Notes under the pieces: generated by a model
Told to the model about the DNA's origin: nothing
Seen by the model: the letters and a program-made list of their open reading frames with translations, nothing else
The model's database searches: none
Made by a program: the position numbers and the translations under genes
Shown: piece after piece, positions 25,897 through 33,656 of the stretch
Layout of the letters: each line of letters opens with the position of its first letter
Numbering within the stretch: the stretch's first letter is position 1
Source of the DNA: Methyloversatilis sp.
GTDB lineage: Bacteria > Pseudomonadota > Gammaproteobacteria > Burkholderiales > Rhodocyclaceae
Length of the DNA stretch: 35,679 nucleotides
Assembly (NCBI GenBank): GCA_017984755.1
Contig: JAGNYW010000027.1
Span: 1 to 35,679, forward strand
Reading direction: 5' to 3'

Positions 25897-25925
25897 TTGG
25901 GTGTCGGCGTTCTGCTCGGCACAAT
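25897..25925 (+). promoter_or_regulatory. Candidate sigma-70 promoter of flhDC
   Basis: TTGGGT (25897-25902), 17 bases, CACAAT (25920-25925). It would give a leader of about 45 bases before ATG 25978. No sigma-28 or sigma-54 signature is seen here, as expected for a class I flagellar operon. Moderate match only. Confidence 0.45.
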
Positions 25926-25977
25926 GCATCCCACAGTCAGACGCATACAGCGTCCGGATCACCGAAGGGATCGCATC

Positions 25978-26295
25978 ATGAAGACGACAGGTTTGCTCAA
26001 TGAGATCAGGGAACTCAATCTCTCCTATCTCATGCTTGCCCAGCAGATGATCCGCGAGGATCGCGACGCCGCCATGTTCAGGCTCGGCGTCAGCGAAGAA
26101 GTCGCGGACATGATCGAGTCACTGTCGCCGGCGCAGGTGTTGAAGATGGCCAGCGCAAACATGATGCTGTGCCGCCTGCGCTTCGACGATCGTGTCCTGC
26201 TCGGCCTGCTGTCGAGTCACGGTCGCGACGCATCGACATCCCACCTGCACGCCACCATCCTGGCCTGCGCGCAGCCGGTTGAAGCGGTTTCCTGA
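25978..26295 (+). CDS. flhD: Flagellar master regulator subunit FlhD
   Basis: 105-residue helical protein, the DNA-binding-assisting subunit of the FlhD4C2 activator of class II flagellar genes. LLNEIRELNLSYLMLAQQMIRED and LSPAQVLKMASANMMLCRLRF match the family's first and central helices. Start ATG 25978 has GAAGGGA about 10 bases upstream; an in-frame reading from 25897 adds an unlike stretch across the promoter. The gene is followed 17 bases later by flhC. Length is close to the enteric protein. Confidence 0.95.
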   Translation: MKTTGLLNEIRELNLSYLMLAQQMIREDRDAAMFRLGVSEEVADMIESLSPAQVLKMASANMMLCRLRFDDRVLLGLLSSHGRDASTSHLHATILACAQPVEAVS

Positions 26296-26312
26296 TTCAG
26301 GGGGTAAAGGTC

Positions 26313-26852
26313 ATGAGAAACAAAAGCATCGTTTCGGAAGGTCGTGAAATCGGTCTTGCGGTGGAACTGATCCGGCTCGGCGCGCGCCTGCAGCTGCTCG
26401 AAGCGGAGACTCACCTGTCACGCGAACGCCTGCTCAAGCTCTACAAGGAAGTGAAGGGCGTTTCGCCGCCCAAGGGCATGCTGCCGTTTTCGACCGATTG
26501 GTTCATGACGTGGCAGCCCAACATTCACGCTTCGCTGTTCATGTCCTTCTTCGGTTTCTTCAAGCAGAACACCCGACTTGCCCAGCTCGATTGCATCGTT
26601 AAGGCGTTCCGCCTCTACCAGGAACACATCGAGACGCACGATATGGAAGAAGTGCTCAGTCTGACCCGCGCCTGGACGCTGGTTCGCTTCTTCGACGCCA
26701 AGTTGCTGCAGCGCACGCCCTGCACCTGCTGCGGCGGCCACTTCGTTGCCCACGCGTACGACCCGAAATCCAGCTACATCTGCGGCCTGTGCCACATCCC
26801 GGCACGTGCGGGCAAGACGCGCCGTGCGCGCGAGGCCCTGATCGCCGCGTAA
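26313..26852 (+). CDS. flhC: Flagellar master regulator subunit FlhC
   Basis: 179-residue zinc-binding partner of FlhD. The four zinc cysteines are C137, C140, C157 and C160, at the same numbers known for the E. coli protein, within PCTCCGGHF and ICGLCH. The N-terminal DNA-contacting part includes ELIRLGARLQLLEAETHLSRERL. Together with FlhD it activates flagellar basal-body, fliA and related operons. An intrinsic terminator follows, so flhDC is a two-gene operon separate from motAB. Confidence 0.97.
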   Translation: MRNKSIVSEGREIGLAVELIRLGARLQLLEAETHLSRERLLKLYKEVKGVSPPKGMLPFSTDWFMTWQPNIHASLFMSFFGFFKQNTRLAQLDCIVKAFRLYQEHIETHDMEEVLSLTRAWTLVRFFDAKLLQRTPCTCCGGHFVAHAYDPKSSYICGLCHIPARAGKTRRAREALIAA

Positions 26853-26879
26853 CCCTGTTCCACTCTCCTGTCTGACCTC

Positions 26880-26936
26880 CTCCTTGCGAAAGCAAGGAGC
26901 TCGCCGCCGCGGGGCAACCCGTGGCGGCTTTTTTTT
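26880..26936 (+). terminator. Tandem hairpins ending flhDC
   Basis: The first stem, CTCCTTGC-GAAA-GCAAGGAG (26880-26899), has eight pairs and a GNRA loop. The second, GCCGCCGCGGG-GCAA-CCCGTGGCGGC (26903-26928), is followed by eight T residues (26929-26936) and is a strong Rho-independent terminator. The first hairpin is not needed for termination and may protect the mRNA end. Confidence 0.92.
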
Positions 26937-26987
26937 CGTACCTGTCAAAGGTCATGACGAGGGCAAGACGACGGACCGATGAGTCAG

Positions 26988-27014
26988 TCAAGTTTCGCAG
27001 GCCGGTGCCGTTAC
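26988..27014 (+). promoter_or_regulatory. Sigma-28-like promoter of motAB
   Basis: TCAAGTTT (26988-26995), exactly 11 bases, GCCGTTAC (27007-27014). The -35 matches TAAAGTTT at seven of eight positions. It lies 57 bases before motA and after the flhDC terminator, as expected for a class III flagellar operon. Confidence 0.75.
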
Positions 27015-27071
27015 ACCAACAGGCGCTCAGTGCGTGATGCTCCGAACATCCGTCATACACAGGAAAAGTTC

Positions 27072-27929
27072 ATGTTTCTGATCATCGGCTACGTAATCAT
27101 CCTCGCAGCTTCCGTGGGCACCTACGCCCTGCACGGCAGTCTGGCGGCCCTCTGGGTGCCGGCTGAATACGTGGCGATCTTCGGTCTGATGATCGGCGGC
27201 TTCGTTGCCGGCAACGGCATGCCTGCGATCAAGGCCACGGTTGCCGCACTGCCCACCGTGTTCAAGGGTTCGTCCTACAACAAGGCGTACTACGTGGACG
27301 TGCTGGCGATGCTGTACGAAATCCTCTCGAAGGTGCGCAAGGAAGGCCTGATGTCGATCGAAGCCGACGTCGAGAATCCCGAAGCGAGCCCGATCTTCTC
27401 CAAGTATCCGAAGTTCCTCTCCGATCACCACGCGGTCGACTTCCTGACCGACTACCTGCGCATGATGGTGGGCGGCAATCTGAACGCCTTCGAGATCGAA
27501 AGCCTGATGGATGCCGAAATGGAAACCCACCATTCCGAAGCCCACGTTGCGGTGCATTGCGTGTCGAAGGTGGCGGACGGCGTGCCGGCGTTCGGCATCG
27601 TCGTGGCGGTGATGGGCGTGGTCAACGTGATGGGCTCGGTCGGTCAGCCGCCGGCGGTGCTTGGCAAGATGATCGGCGGTGCGCTGGTCGGTACCTTCCT
27701 CGGCATTCTGCTTTCGTACGGTTTTGTCGCGCCGATCGCTTCGCAGCTCGAACAGAAGATGGAGGAGGGCGGAAAGATCTACCAGTGCATGAAGGTCGTG
27801 CTGCTGGCCAGCATGAACGGCTATGCGCCGCAGGTCGCCATCGAGTTCGGCCGCAAGGTTCTGTACTCGCCCGACCGGCCGAGTTTCAAGGAACTCGAAG
27901 ACGAAGTGAAGAACCGCAAGGGCAAGTGA
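27072..27929 (+). CDS. motA: Flagellar motor stator protein MotA
   Basis: 285-residue inner-membrane stator subunit. Four hydrophobic segments (about 1-20, 30-50, 170-200, 205-230) flank a cytoplasmic loop with KVRKEGLMSIEADVENP, the region that contacts FliG through charged residues. VAVMGVVNVMGSVGQPP in the third helix holds the proline next to the proton path. It resembles the E. coli-type proton stator rather than PomA. ATG 27072 has AGGAAAAG just upstream; longer readings add an unlike N-terminus. It is co-transcribed with motB from the sigma-28-like promoter. Confidence 0.95.
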   Translation: MFLIIGYVIILAASVGTYALHGSLAALWVPAEYVAIFGLMIGGFVAGNGMPAIKATVAALPTVFKGSSYNKAYYVDVLAMLYEILSKVRKEGLMSIEADVENPEASPIFSKYPKFLSDHHAVDFLTDYLRMMVGGNLNAFEIESLMDAEMETHHSEAHVAVHCVSKVADGVPAFGIVVAVMGVVNVMGSVGQPPAVLGKMIGGALVGTFLGILLSYGFVAPIASQLEQKMEEGGKIYQCMKVVLLASMNGYAPQVAIEFGRKVLYSPDRPSFKELEDEVKNRKGK

Positions 27930-27985
27930 GCCCGCCGCCACCCCGGCATCGACCCTTTCCCATCAACGCCCTGACGCACTGAGCC

Positions 27986-28927
27986 ATGTCCGACGATACC
28001 CAGCAGCCAATCATCGTCAAGAAGATCAAGAAGGGCGGCGGTGGCGCGCACGGTGGTGCGTGGAAGATCGCCTACGCCGACTTCGTGACGGCGATGATGG
28101 CCTTCTTCCTGCTCATGTGGCTGCTCGGCTCCACCGCCGAGGGTGACCTGAAGGGTATTGCGGAATTCTTCGAAAATCCGCTGAAGGTCGCCCAGCAGGG
28201 CGGGTCCGGCTCCGGCGACAGTTCCAGCGTGATCCAGGGCGGCGGACGCGATCTGACGCGCCAGACCGGCCAGGTCAAGTACGGCACGGTCGAAGCGCAG
28301 CAGCGCTCGTTCAACCTGACCGCCAGCCAGGAGCAGCAGAAAACGGAAAAGGAATCGGCGGAACGTGCCGAGCGCGCCAAGCTGGTCGAACTGAAGAGCC
28401 AGATCGAGGCGCGCATCGAGGCGAACCCCGACCTGCGGCCGTTCCGCAACCAGCTGGTACTCGATGTCACGGCAGAAGGCCTGCGCATCCAGATCGTGGA
28501 CGAACAGAACCGTCCCATGTTCTCGTCCGCCAGCGACCGACTTCAGCCCTACACCTCGGTCATCCTGCGCGAGATCGGACTCATCCTGAACCAGGTCGAT
28601 AACCGCATCTTCCTGTCGGGTCATACCGATGCAACGCCGTTTGCAGGCGGTATCGGCGGGTTTTCCAACTGGGAGCTCTCCTCCAACCGGGCCAATGCGT
28701 CCCGTCGCGAACTCATCGCCGGCGGCATGGATCCGGACAAGGTGCTGCGCGTCGTCGGCATGAGTTCCATCGTTTCGTTCGACAAGGACGATCCATTCAA
28801 TCCGATCAACCGGCGCATCAGCATCATCGTGCTCAACCGTCAGACCGAACAGCAATTCCTGTCCGACGGCAGTTCGGTCTCTGTCGAGGAAATCGTTGCT
28901 CCGTCAGAGGGGGGCGCTGCGCCGTGA
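27986..28927 (+). CDS. motB: Flagellar motor stator protein MotB
   Basis: 313-residue stator subunit. A basic N-terminus (IVKKIKKGGGG) precedes the single membrane helix, with the proton-carrying D32 in AYADFVTAMM, same number as in E. coli. The plug and linker (about 55-140) lead to an OmpA-like peptidoglycan-binding domain (about 160-290) with LSGHTDATPF, NWELSSNRANASRREL and NRRISIIVLNR. All key residues are intact. It lies 56 bases after motA. Confidence 0.96.
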   Translation: MSDDTQQPIIVKKIKKGGGGAHGGAWKIAYADFVTAMMAFFLLMWLLGSTAEGDLKGIAEFFENPLKVAQQGGSGSGDSSSVIQGGGRDLTRQTGQVKYGTVEAQQRSFNLTASQEQQKTEKESAERAERAKLVELKSQIEARIEANPDLRPFRNQLVLDVTAEGLRIQIVDEQNRPMFSSASDRLQPYTSVILREIGLILNQVDNRIFLSGHTDATPFAGGIGGFSNWELSSNRANASRRELIAGGMDPDKVLRVVGMSSIVSFDKDDPFNPINRRISIIVLNRQTEQQFLSDGSSVSVEEIVAPSEGGAAP

Positions 28928-28941
28928 TGAATGCATTCAGA

Positions 28942-28968
28942 TCAAGTTGGAGTGTTTCCGGCCGTATA
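28942..28968 (+). promoter_or_regulatory. Sigma-28-like promoter of the short chemoreceptor gene
   Basis: TCAAGTTG (28942-28949), exactly 11 bases, GCCGTATA (28961-28968). It starts 15 bases after the motB stop and 58 bases before ATG 29000. It probably also drives cheY and cheA. Confidence 0.7.
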
Positions 28969-28999
28969 CCGGGATGCTTACTGTTTCCGAGGTTCGACC

Positions 29000-30187
29000 A
29001 TGCATGACGTTGCAAGGAAGTTACGCCTGACCGCCACTGCAGCGTGGGGTGTGTCCGCCGTATGCACCGCGCTGGCGATCGGATTCTGGCAACCGGCTTC
29101 TCTGCCGCTCGTGTCTGTCGGCATCGCTGTCTGTGCGATCTGGACGGTCGGCGTATTCCTGGCGACCCGCAGCCTGAGCGTGACGCCCGCGCAGACCGCG
29201 GAGATGGAAACAAATGAGCGACGGCAGGATGCATCGCACGAACTTCTGGCCGGTACTGCAACCCAGGTGCAGTCGCAGTGCGACCAGATGAACGAAGAGC
29301 TCGTGCGTGTGCAGACCCTGCTGAGCGAAGCGATCGAAGGCCTGACCAGCAGCTTTCACCGCATGCTGGAGGAAACGTCCGACCAGCGCAGCACCGCGCT
29401 GTCGCTGACCGGCGGAGACGGCGAACAGTTCGATTTCGGGCAGTTCGTGGAAGAGACGTCCGGCACGATGCAGCGTGTTGTGGAGAGCGTCGTGCAGAAC
29501 AGCAAGCTCGGCATGGAACTGGTCGAACTGACCGACGGCATCGCCCATGAAACCGAGGCGGTCCGTTCGTTGCTGGGCGAAATCAGCGGCATTTCGAAGC
29601 AGACCAATCTGCTGGCACTCAACGCAGCGATCGAAGCTGCGCGAGCCGGTGAAGCCGGACGTGGTTTTGCCGTGGTGGCAGACGAGGTGCGCACGCTGTC
29701 GTCCCGAACCAATGAATTCAGTCAGCAGATCGAGACGCTGGTGGATCGCATGCAGCACAACGTGAAGCAGACCGAACATGCGCTCGCGGCTCTCGCAAGT
29801 CAGGACATGACTTTCGCGCTGCAGTCCAAGCAGCGCGTCGAAAGTGTGGTGGGCGGGCTCGAAACGCTGCATGTCCGTCGCCAGCATTCGATTGAAAAGC
29901 TGGGGGAATCGGTCGAACGCGTGAATACCGCGGTAGCCCACGCCGTCACTTCGTTGCAGTTTCAGGACATGACGTCCCAGTTGATCAGTCACGTGCAGCG
30001 CCGCATCGGAAACATCGATGGCGTCATGAAGGCGGTGCACGGCATGAGCCAGGACGCTGCGCAAGGACGTGCGACCGAGCATCACACGCGTGCCGTTGAT
30101 GAGGCACTGGAAAGACTGCTTGTTGCAAACGGCAATAACCCGGTGGCGCAGCACGCCTTCCGGGAAGGTGAAATAGAACTGTTCTGA
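29000..30187 (+). CDS. Methyl-accepting chemotaxis protein lacking a large sensor domain
   Basis: 395-residue chemoreceptor-like protein. Two adjacent membrane helices (about 14-30 and 37-55) are joined by only a few residues, so there is no periplasmic ligand domain, and no HAMP is evident. The signalling hairpin tip is [19 protein letters not shown] followed by [33 protein letters not shown] is typical of a group of chemotaxis proteins in flagellar clusters. The C-terminus ends EIELF after a flexible tail, a possible docking motif. It lies 11 bases before cheY, suggesting a role inside the core chemotaxis complex. Start ATG 29000 was chosen as it leaves room for the promoter. Confidence 0.88.
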   Translation: MHDVARKLRLTATAAWGVSAVCTALAIGFWQPASLPLVSVGIAVCAIWTVGVFLATRSLSVTPAQTAEMETNERRQDASHELLAGTATQVQSQCDQMNEELVRVQTLLSEAIEGLTSSFHRMLEETSDQRSTALSLTGGDGEQFDFGQFVEETSGTMQRVVESVVQNSKLGMELVELTDGIAHETEAVRSLLGEISGISKQTNLLALNAAIEAARAGEAGRGFAVVADEVRTLSSRTNEFSQQIETLVDRMQHNVKQTEHALAALASQDMTFALQSKQRVESVVGGLETLHVRRQHSIEKLGESVERVNTAVAHAVTSLQFQDMTSQLISHVQRRIGNIDGVMKAVHGMSQDAAQGRATEHHTRAVDEALERLLVANGNNPVAQHAFREGEIELF

Positions 30188-30198
30188 AGGAGATTTTC

Positions 30199-30564
30199 AT
30201 GGCAAAGACGGTGCTGGCAATCGACGACTCTGCGTCGATCCGACAGATGGTGGCATTCACGCTGAAAAGCTCCGGCTACGATGTGATCGAGGCGGTGGAC
30301 GGCCAGGACGGGCTGGACAAGGCCAAGTCGAAGTCGGTCAATCTGGTGCTGACCGACCAGAACATGCCGCGCATGGACGGACTGACGCTGATCCGCAACC
30401 TGCGCGCAATGGCGCAATACAAGGCCACGCCGATCCTGATGCTGACCACCGAGTCATCCGACGCGATGAAGGCGCAAGGTCGCGCAGCCGGCGCAACAGG
30501 CTGGCTGGTCAAACCCTTCGATCCGCAGAAGCTGGTCGAGGTGGTGAAGAAGGTGATCGGCTGA
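30199..30564 (+). CDS. cheY: Chemotaxis response regulator CheY
   Basis: 121-residue single receiver domain. Acidic pocket D9-D10, phospho-acceptor D53 in LTDQNMPRMDG, Thr in MLTTES and Lys in VKPFDP are all present. Phospho-CheY binds the flagellar switch. AAGGAGAT precedes the ATG, a strong ribosome-binding site. The AQYKATPILMLTTE form resembles CheY of the polar/beta type. It lies 11 bases after the chemoreceptor and 43 before cheA. Confidence 0.95.
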   Translation: MAKTVLAIDDSASIRQMVAFTLKSSGYDVIEAVDGQDGLDKAKSKSVNLVLTDQNMPRMDGLTLIRNLRAMAQYKATPILMLTTESSDAMKAQGRAAGATGWLVKPFDPQKLVEVVKKVIG

Positions 30565-30607
30565 GCGCACGCATCGTGCGCCGATATCCAGAACGGGGAG
30601 ACCGTCC

Positions 30608-32821
30608 ATGACTGTGGACATGAGCCAGTTCTATCAGGTGTTCTTCGAAGAAGCGGCCGAACACCTGTCGAACATGGAGCAGATGCTGCTCGACATCGAT
30701 CTGGGCAGCATCGATGACGAGGAAATGAACGCCATCTTCCGTGCCGCCCATTCGATCAAGGGCAGCGCGGGAACATTCGGCTTCAACGATCTTGCGCAAG
30801 TGACGCACGAGCTCGAAACCCTGCTCGATCGCGTGCGCAAGCACGAGGTCGTGATGACGCCCGACATGGTCAACATTTCGCTCGAAGCAGGCGATCTGCT
30901 GCGCGATCTGGTGGCGGCTCATCGCGGCATCGGCGAGGCCGACCTGCAGAAGGTGGTCGAGGTCTGCGCGGCCATCAAACGTCTCTACGAGCAGAGTGGT
31001 GCACAGCCCGGAAGCACCGAGGCTGCCGTCGAGGACTGCGCCGAACCGCCATCCGCCTTTCACCGCTTCAGCTTTGCGCTGTCGCCGGACTGTTCGGATG
31101 TCGCAGGCGTGATCGAAAATCTGTCGAGCGAGATCGTCGGCCTCGGCATGGAGGTCGTTCACCTGGGCATCGACGAACAGGGACTCTGGCAGGGCGTGCT
31201 CACTGGTGCGCTCGATGCGGCTGCCGTGCGTGACGTGGTGGATTTCCTCGCCGTCGCAGGGAGTTATCTGGATCAACCCGCAGCACCCGCAGATGACGAC
31301 GCATTCGGTCTGTTCGACAGCGATCCGGCGCCAGCTTCCCCTGACGCCGAGACGGCGTGGGGCCTGTTTGCCGACACGTCGCCCGAGCCATCGCAGGCGG
31401 CCGACAGCAGTTACGGATTCTTCGAACCCGTCGTGAACACGCCGGCATCAGCCGCAGACGGGGCAGATGCCAGTTACGGATTCTTCGATGCATCGCCTGC
31501 AACGACCGCACAGCCGGCAGCCGTAGCCGAGGTGGTCACGGCAGTGGCCGCTCCGGTCGCGGAAGTGACCGCGGTGCCGGCCGCAGGCGGAGCGGATGTG
31601 CCGAGGGCAGCCTCGTCCAAGACCGCCCGGGCGGCCGGCGGTGACACGTCGATTCGCGTAGGTGTGGACAAGGTCGATCAGATCATCAACCTGGTCGGCG
31701 AACTGGTCATCACGCAGGCGATGCTGGTGTCGGTGGCGGAGAAGCTCGATCCGGTCGAATTCGAACGACTGATGAGCGGCGTACAGCAACTGGAACGGAA
31801 TACCCGGGATCTGCAGGAATCGGTGATGTCGATCCGCATGTTGCCGATGTCGACCGTGTTCTCGCGCTTCCCGCGCGTCGTGCGCGATCTGTCGCAGAAA
31901 CTGGGCAAGGAGGTGCGTCTGGTGCTGGCGGGTGAATCGACCGAGCTCGACAAGGGCCTGATCGAGCGTATTTCGGACCCGCTGACCCACCTGGTGCGCA
32001 ACAGTCTCGACCACGGCATCGAAACACCGGACGTGCGCGTGGCGCGCGGCAAACCGGCCGAAGGTACGATTACGCTCAAGGCTTCGCATCAGGGCGGCAA
32101 CATTCTGATCGAAGTCGGTGACGACGGCGCAGGTCTGAGCCGGGACCGCATCCTGTCCAAGGCGCGCGAACGCGGGTTGCCGGTCAGTGAGGGCATGACC
32201 GATCAGGACGTGTGGGCATTGATTTTCGAACCGGGCTTTTCGACGGCGGATCAGGTGACCGAAGTGTCCGGACGGGGCGTCGGCATGGATGTCGTCAAGC
32301 GCAACATCACGGCGATGGGCGGTCGGGTGGATATCGACTCGATGACCGGCATCGGCACGCGCATGACGGTACGCCTGCCGCTCACGCTCGCCATTCTGGA
32401 CGGCATGTCCGTCGCGGTCGGCGACGAGCACTACATCATTCCCCTGAACTACGTGATCGAGTCGCTGCAACCGACCGCCGACATGATCAAGAGTGTCGGC
32501 GGGCAGAAGCGGCTGGTTCAGGTTCGCAATGAGTTTCTGACCATACTGACGCTGCGTGAGGCATTCGGCCTGTCCGGCGGCGAGACGGATCCCGAGCGGG
32601 GCATTCTTGTGGTGCTGGAATCGGATGGCGGCAAGATCGCACTGCTGGTGGATGAACTGGTGGGGCAGCATCAGGTCGTCATCAAGAGTCTCGAAGCGAA
32701 CTATCGCAAGGTGCAGGGCATTTCCGGTGCCACGATTCTCGGCGACGGTCACGTCGGCCTGATTCTCGACGTGCAGGCGCTGGTCGACTCGTCACGCGGC
32801 AATCTCGCAGCCGCGGCCTGA
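30608..32821 (+). CDS. cheA: Chemotaxis histidine kinase CheA
   Basis: 737-residue kinase. P1 Hpt domain: 1-120 with phospho-acceptor H48 in RAAHSIKGSAGTFGF. A P2-like domain spans about 150-220. A low-complexity linker (230-345) holds four aromatic-Gly-Phe motifs. P3 dimerisation starts at about 346 (IRVGVDKVDQIINLVGELVI). P4 ATPase has HLVRNSLDHGIE, VGDDGAGL, GFSTADQVTEVSGRGVG and GMDVV. P5 is a CheW-like domain to the end (about 600-737). All catalytic parts are intact. It phosphorylates CheY and CheB. GGGGAG lies before ATG 30608; ATG 30620 is a possible alternative. Confidence 0.96.
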   Translation: MTVDMSQFYQVFFEEAAEHLSNMEQMLLDIDLGSIDDEEMNAIFRAAHSIKGSAGTFGFNDLAQVTHELETLLDRVRKHEVVMTPDMVNISLEAGDLLRDLVAAHRGIGEADLQKVVEVCAAIKRLYEQSGAQPGSTEAAVEDCAEPPSAFHRFSFALSPDCSDVAGVIENLSSEIVGLGMEVVHLGIDEQGLWQGVLTGALDAAAVRDVVDFLAVAGSYLDQPAAPADDDAFGLFDSDPAPASPDAETAWGLFADTSPEPSQAADSSYGFFEPVVNTPASAADGADASYGFFDASPATTAQPAAVAEVVTAVAAPVAEVTAVPAAGGADVPRAASSKTARAAGGDTSIRVGVDKVDQIINLVGELVITQAMLVSVAEKLDPVEFERLMSGVQQLERNTRDLQESVMSIRMLPMSTVFSRFPRVVRDLSQKLGKEVRLVLAGESTELDKGLIERISDPLTHLVRNSLDHGIETPDVRVARGKPAEGTITLKASHQGGNILIEVGDDGAGLSRDRILSKARERGLPVSEGMTDQDVWALIFEPGFSTADQVTEVSGRGVGMDVVKRNITAMGGRVDIDSMTGIGTRMTVRLPLTLAILDGMSVAVGDEHYIIPLNYVIESLQPTADMIKSVGGQKRLVQVRNEFLTILTLREAFGLSGGETDPERGILVVLESDGGKIALLVDELVGQHQVVIKSLEANYRKVQGISGATILGDGHVGLILDVQALVDSSRGNLAAAA

Positions 32822-32834
32822 GTCCGGGCCGGCA

Positions 32835-32861
32835 TTTCCGATTCGCGAATCGCCCCGGAAA
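32835..32861. repeat. Inverted repeat after cheA
   Basis: GATTCGCGAATC (32840-32851) is a perfect 12-base palindrome, and TTTCCG (32835-32840) pairs with CGGAAA (32856-32861) around it. It starts 14 bases after the cheA stop. Without a T-tract it is not a standard terminator; it could end or stabilise the cheA mRNA or bind a protein. Confidence 0.4.
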
Positions 32862-33079
32862 CCGCGGTTGCGCTGCGTGCGGCTGCAGGACGGGTCGGGG
32901 CGATGGGTTACTTCCCCGGCAGCATCCCCTTCGGCAGCAACGCCGCAGCAGGGCTCACTTCGCGCGATGTCGATCGCCGGTGCAACGAACTGATCTCCAG
33001 CCATCGGTCATCATGGCCGACACCGCGCATGACCGCGCCGTGCGCAACACTTGTATCCAAATTCAGTCACAGCACTGCC

Positions 33080-33107
33080 TCAAGGCGCTTCGTGGCCATG
33101 CCGTTAT
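33080..33107 (+). promoter_or_regulatory. Sigma-28-like promoter of cheW
   Basis: TCAAGGCG (33080-33087), 12 bases, GCCGTTAT (33100-33107). The -10 half is good; the -35 is weaker and the spacing one base long. It lies 31 bases before ATG 33138 and 19 before ATG 33126, the two possible cheW starts. Confidence 0.5.
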
Positions 33108-33137
33108 CACGGAAGTGACAGAGCCATGGAGCGAACA

Positions 33138-33647
33138 ATGATTCAAACGGCACAAGCAGCGCATCAGCGGTCGGTCAGCAGCGACGACGCGGGTTACGCC
33201 CAGGAATTCCTGACCTTCACGCTGGGTGGTGAAGAGTATGCGATAGACATTCTCAAGGTTCAGGAAATCCGGGGCTACGACGCGGTGACCAGCATCGCGC
33301 ATGCACCGGCGTTCATAAAGGGCGTCATCAATCTCCGCGGCACCATCGTTCCGATCGTCGATCTGCGCGTCAAATTCAATGTCGGCGTGGTCGAGTACAC
33401 GCCGTTCACGGTCACCATCATCCTGAATGTCGGCGGCCGGGTGGTCGGCATGGTGGTCGATGCCGTCTCCGACGTGCTCGCCATCGACGCCGGGAAGATT
33501 CTTCCGGCGCCCGACTTCTCTTCCAGTTTCGATACCCGCTACATCCATGGCCTCAGTTCAATCGACGAGCGGATGCTGATCGTCGTCGATATCGAAAGAC
33601 TGATGCTGTCCGCCGACATGGCGCTCGTCGATGAACACGTGCACTGA
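33138..33647 (+). CDS. cheW: Chemotaxis adaptor CheW
   Basis: 169-residue adaptor coupling chemoreceptors to Che[21 protein letters not shown], then [35 protein letters not shown] and [13 protein letters not shown] are the standard CheW blocks in order, and the protein ends at the usual length. Start ATG 33138 has GGAG six bases upstream; ATG 33126 would add four residues and has a poorer site. The adjacent chemoreceptor starts nine bases after the stop, so receptor and adaptor are made together. Confidence 0.95.
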   Translation: MIQTAQAAHQRSVSSDDAGYAQEFLTFTLGGEEYAIDILKVQEIRGYDAVTSIAHAPAFIKGVINLRGTIVPIVDLRVKFNVGVVEYTPFTVTIILNVGGRVVGMVVDAVSDVLAIDAGKILPAPDFSSSFDTRYIHGLSSIDERMLIVVDIERLMLSADMALVDEHVH

Positions 33648-33656
33648 GTGAATGAA

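Larger units (their letters stand above)
32822..33137 (+). other. Gap between cheA and cheW
   Basis: About 316 bases without a supportable gene. It contains an inverted repeat at 32835-32861, then featureless GC-rich sequence, then a sigma-28-like promoter at 33080-33107. Small reading frames on both strands have no start context or recognisable content. Some sequence may be the remains of a gene. Confidence 0.5.

Noticed and set aside
26945-26982. TCAAAG and CCGATGA before motA as an alternative sigma-28 promoter
   Set aside because: The spacing is 22 bases or more, far from the required 11; the site at 26988 fits exactly.
32792-33004. Small minus-strand frame in the cheA-cheW gap
   Set aside because: Starts in an inverted-repeat area with no ribosome-binding site, and has no recognisable content.
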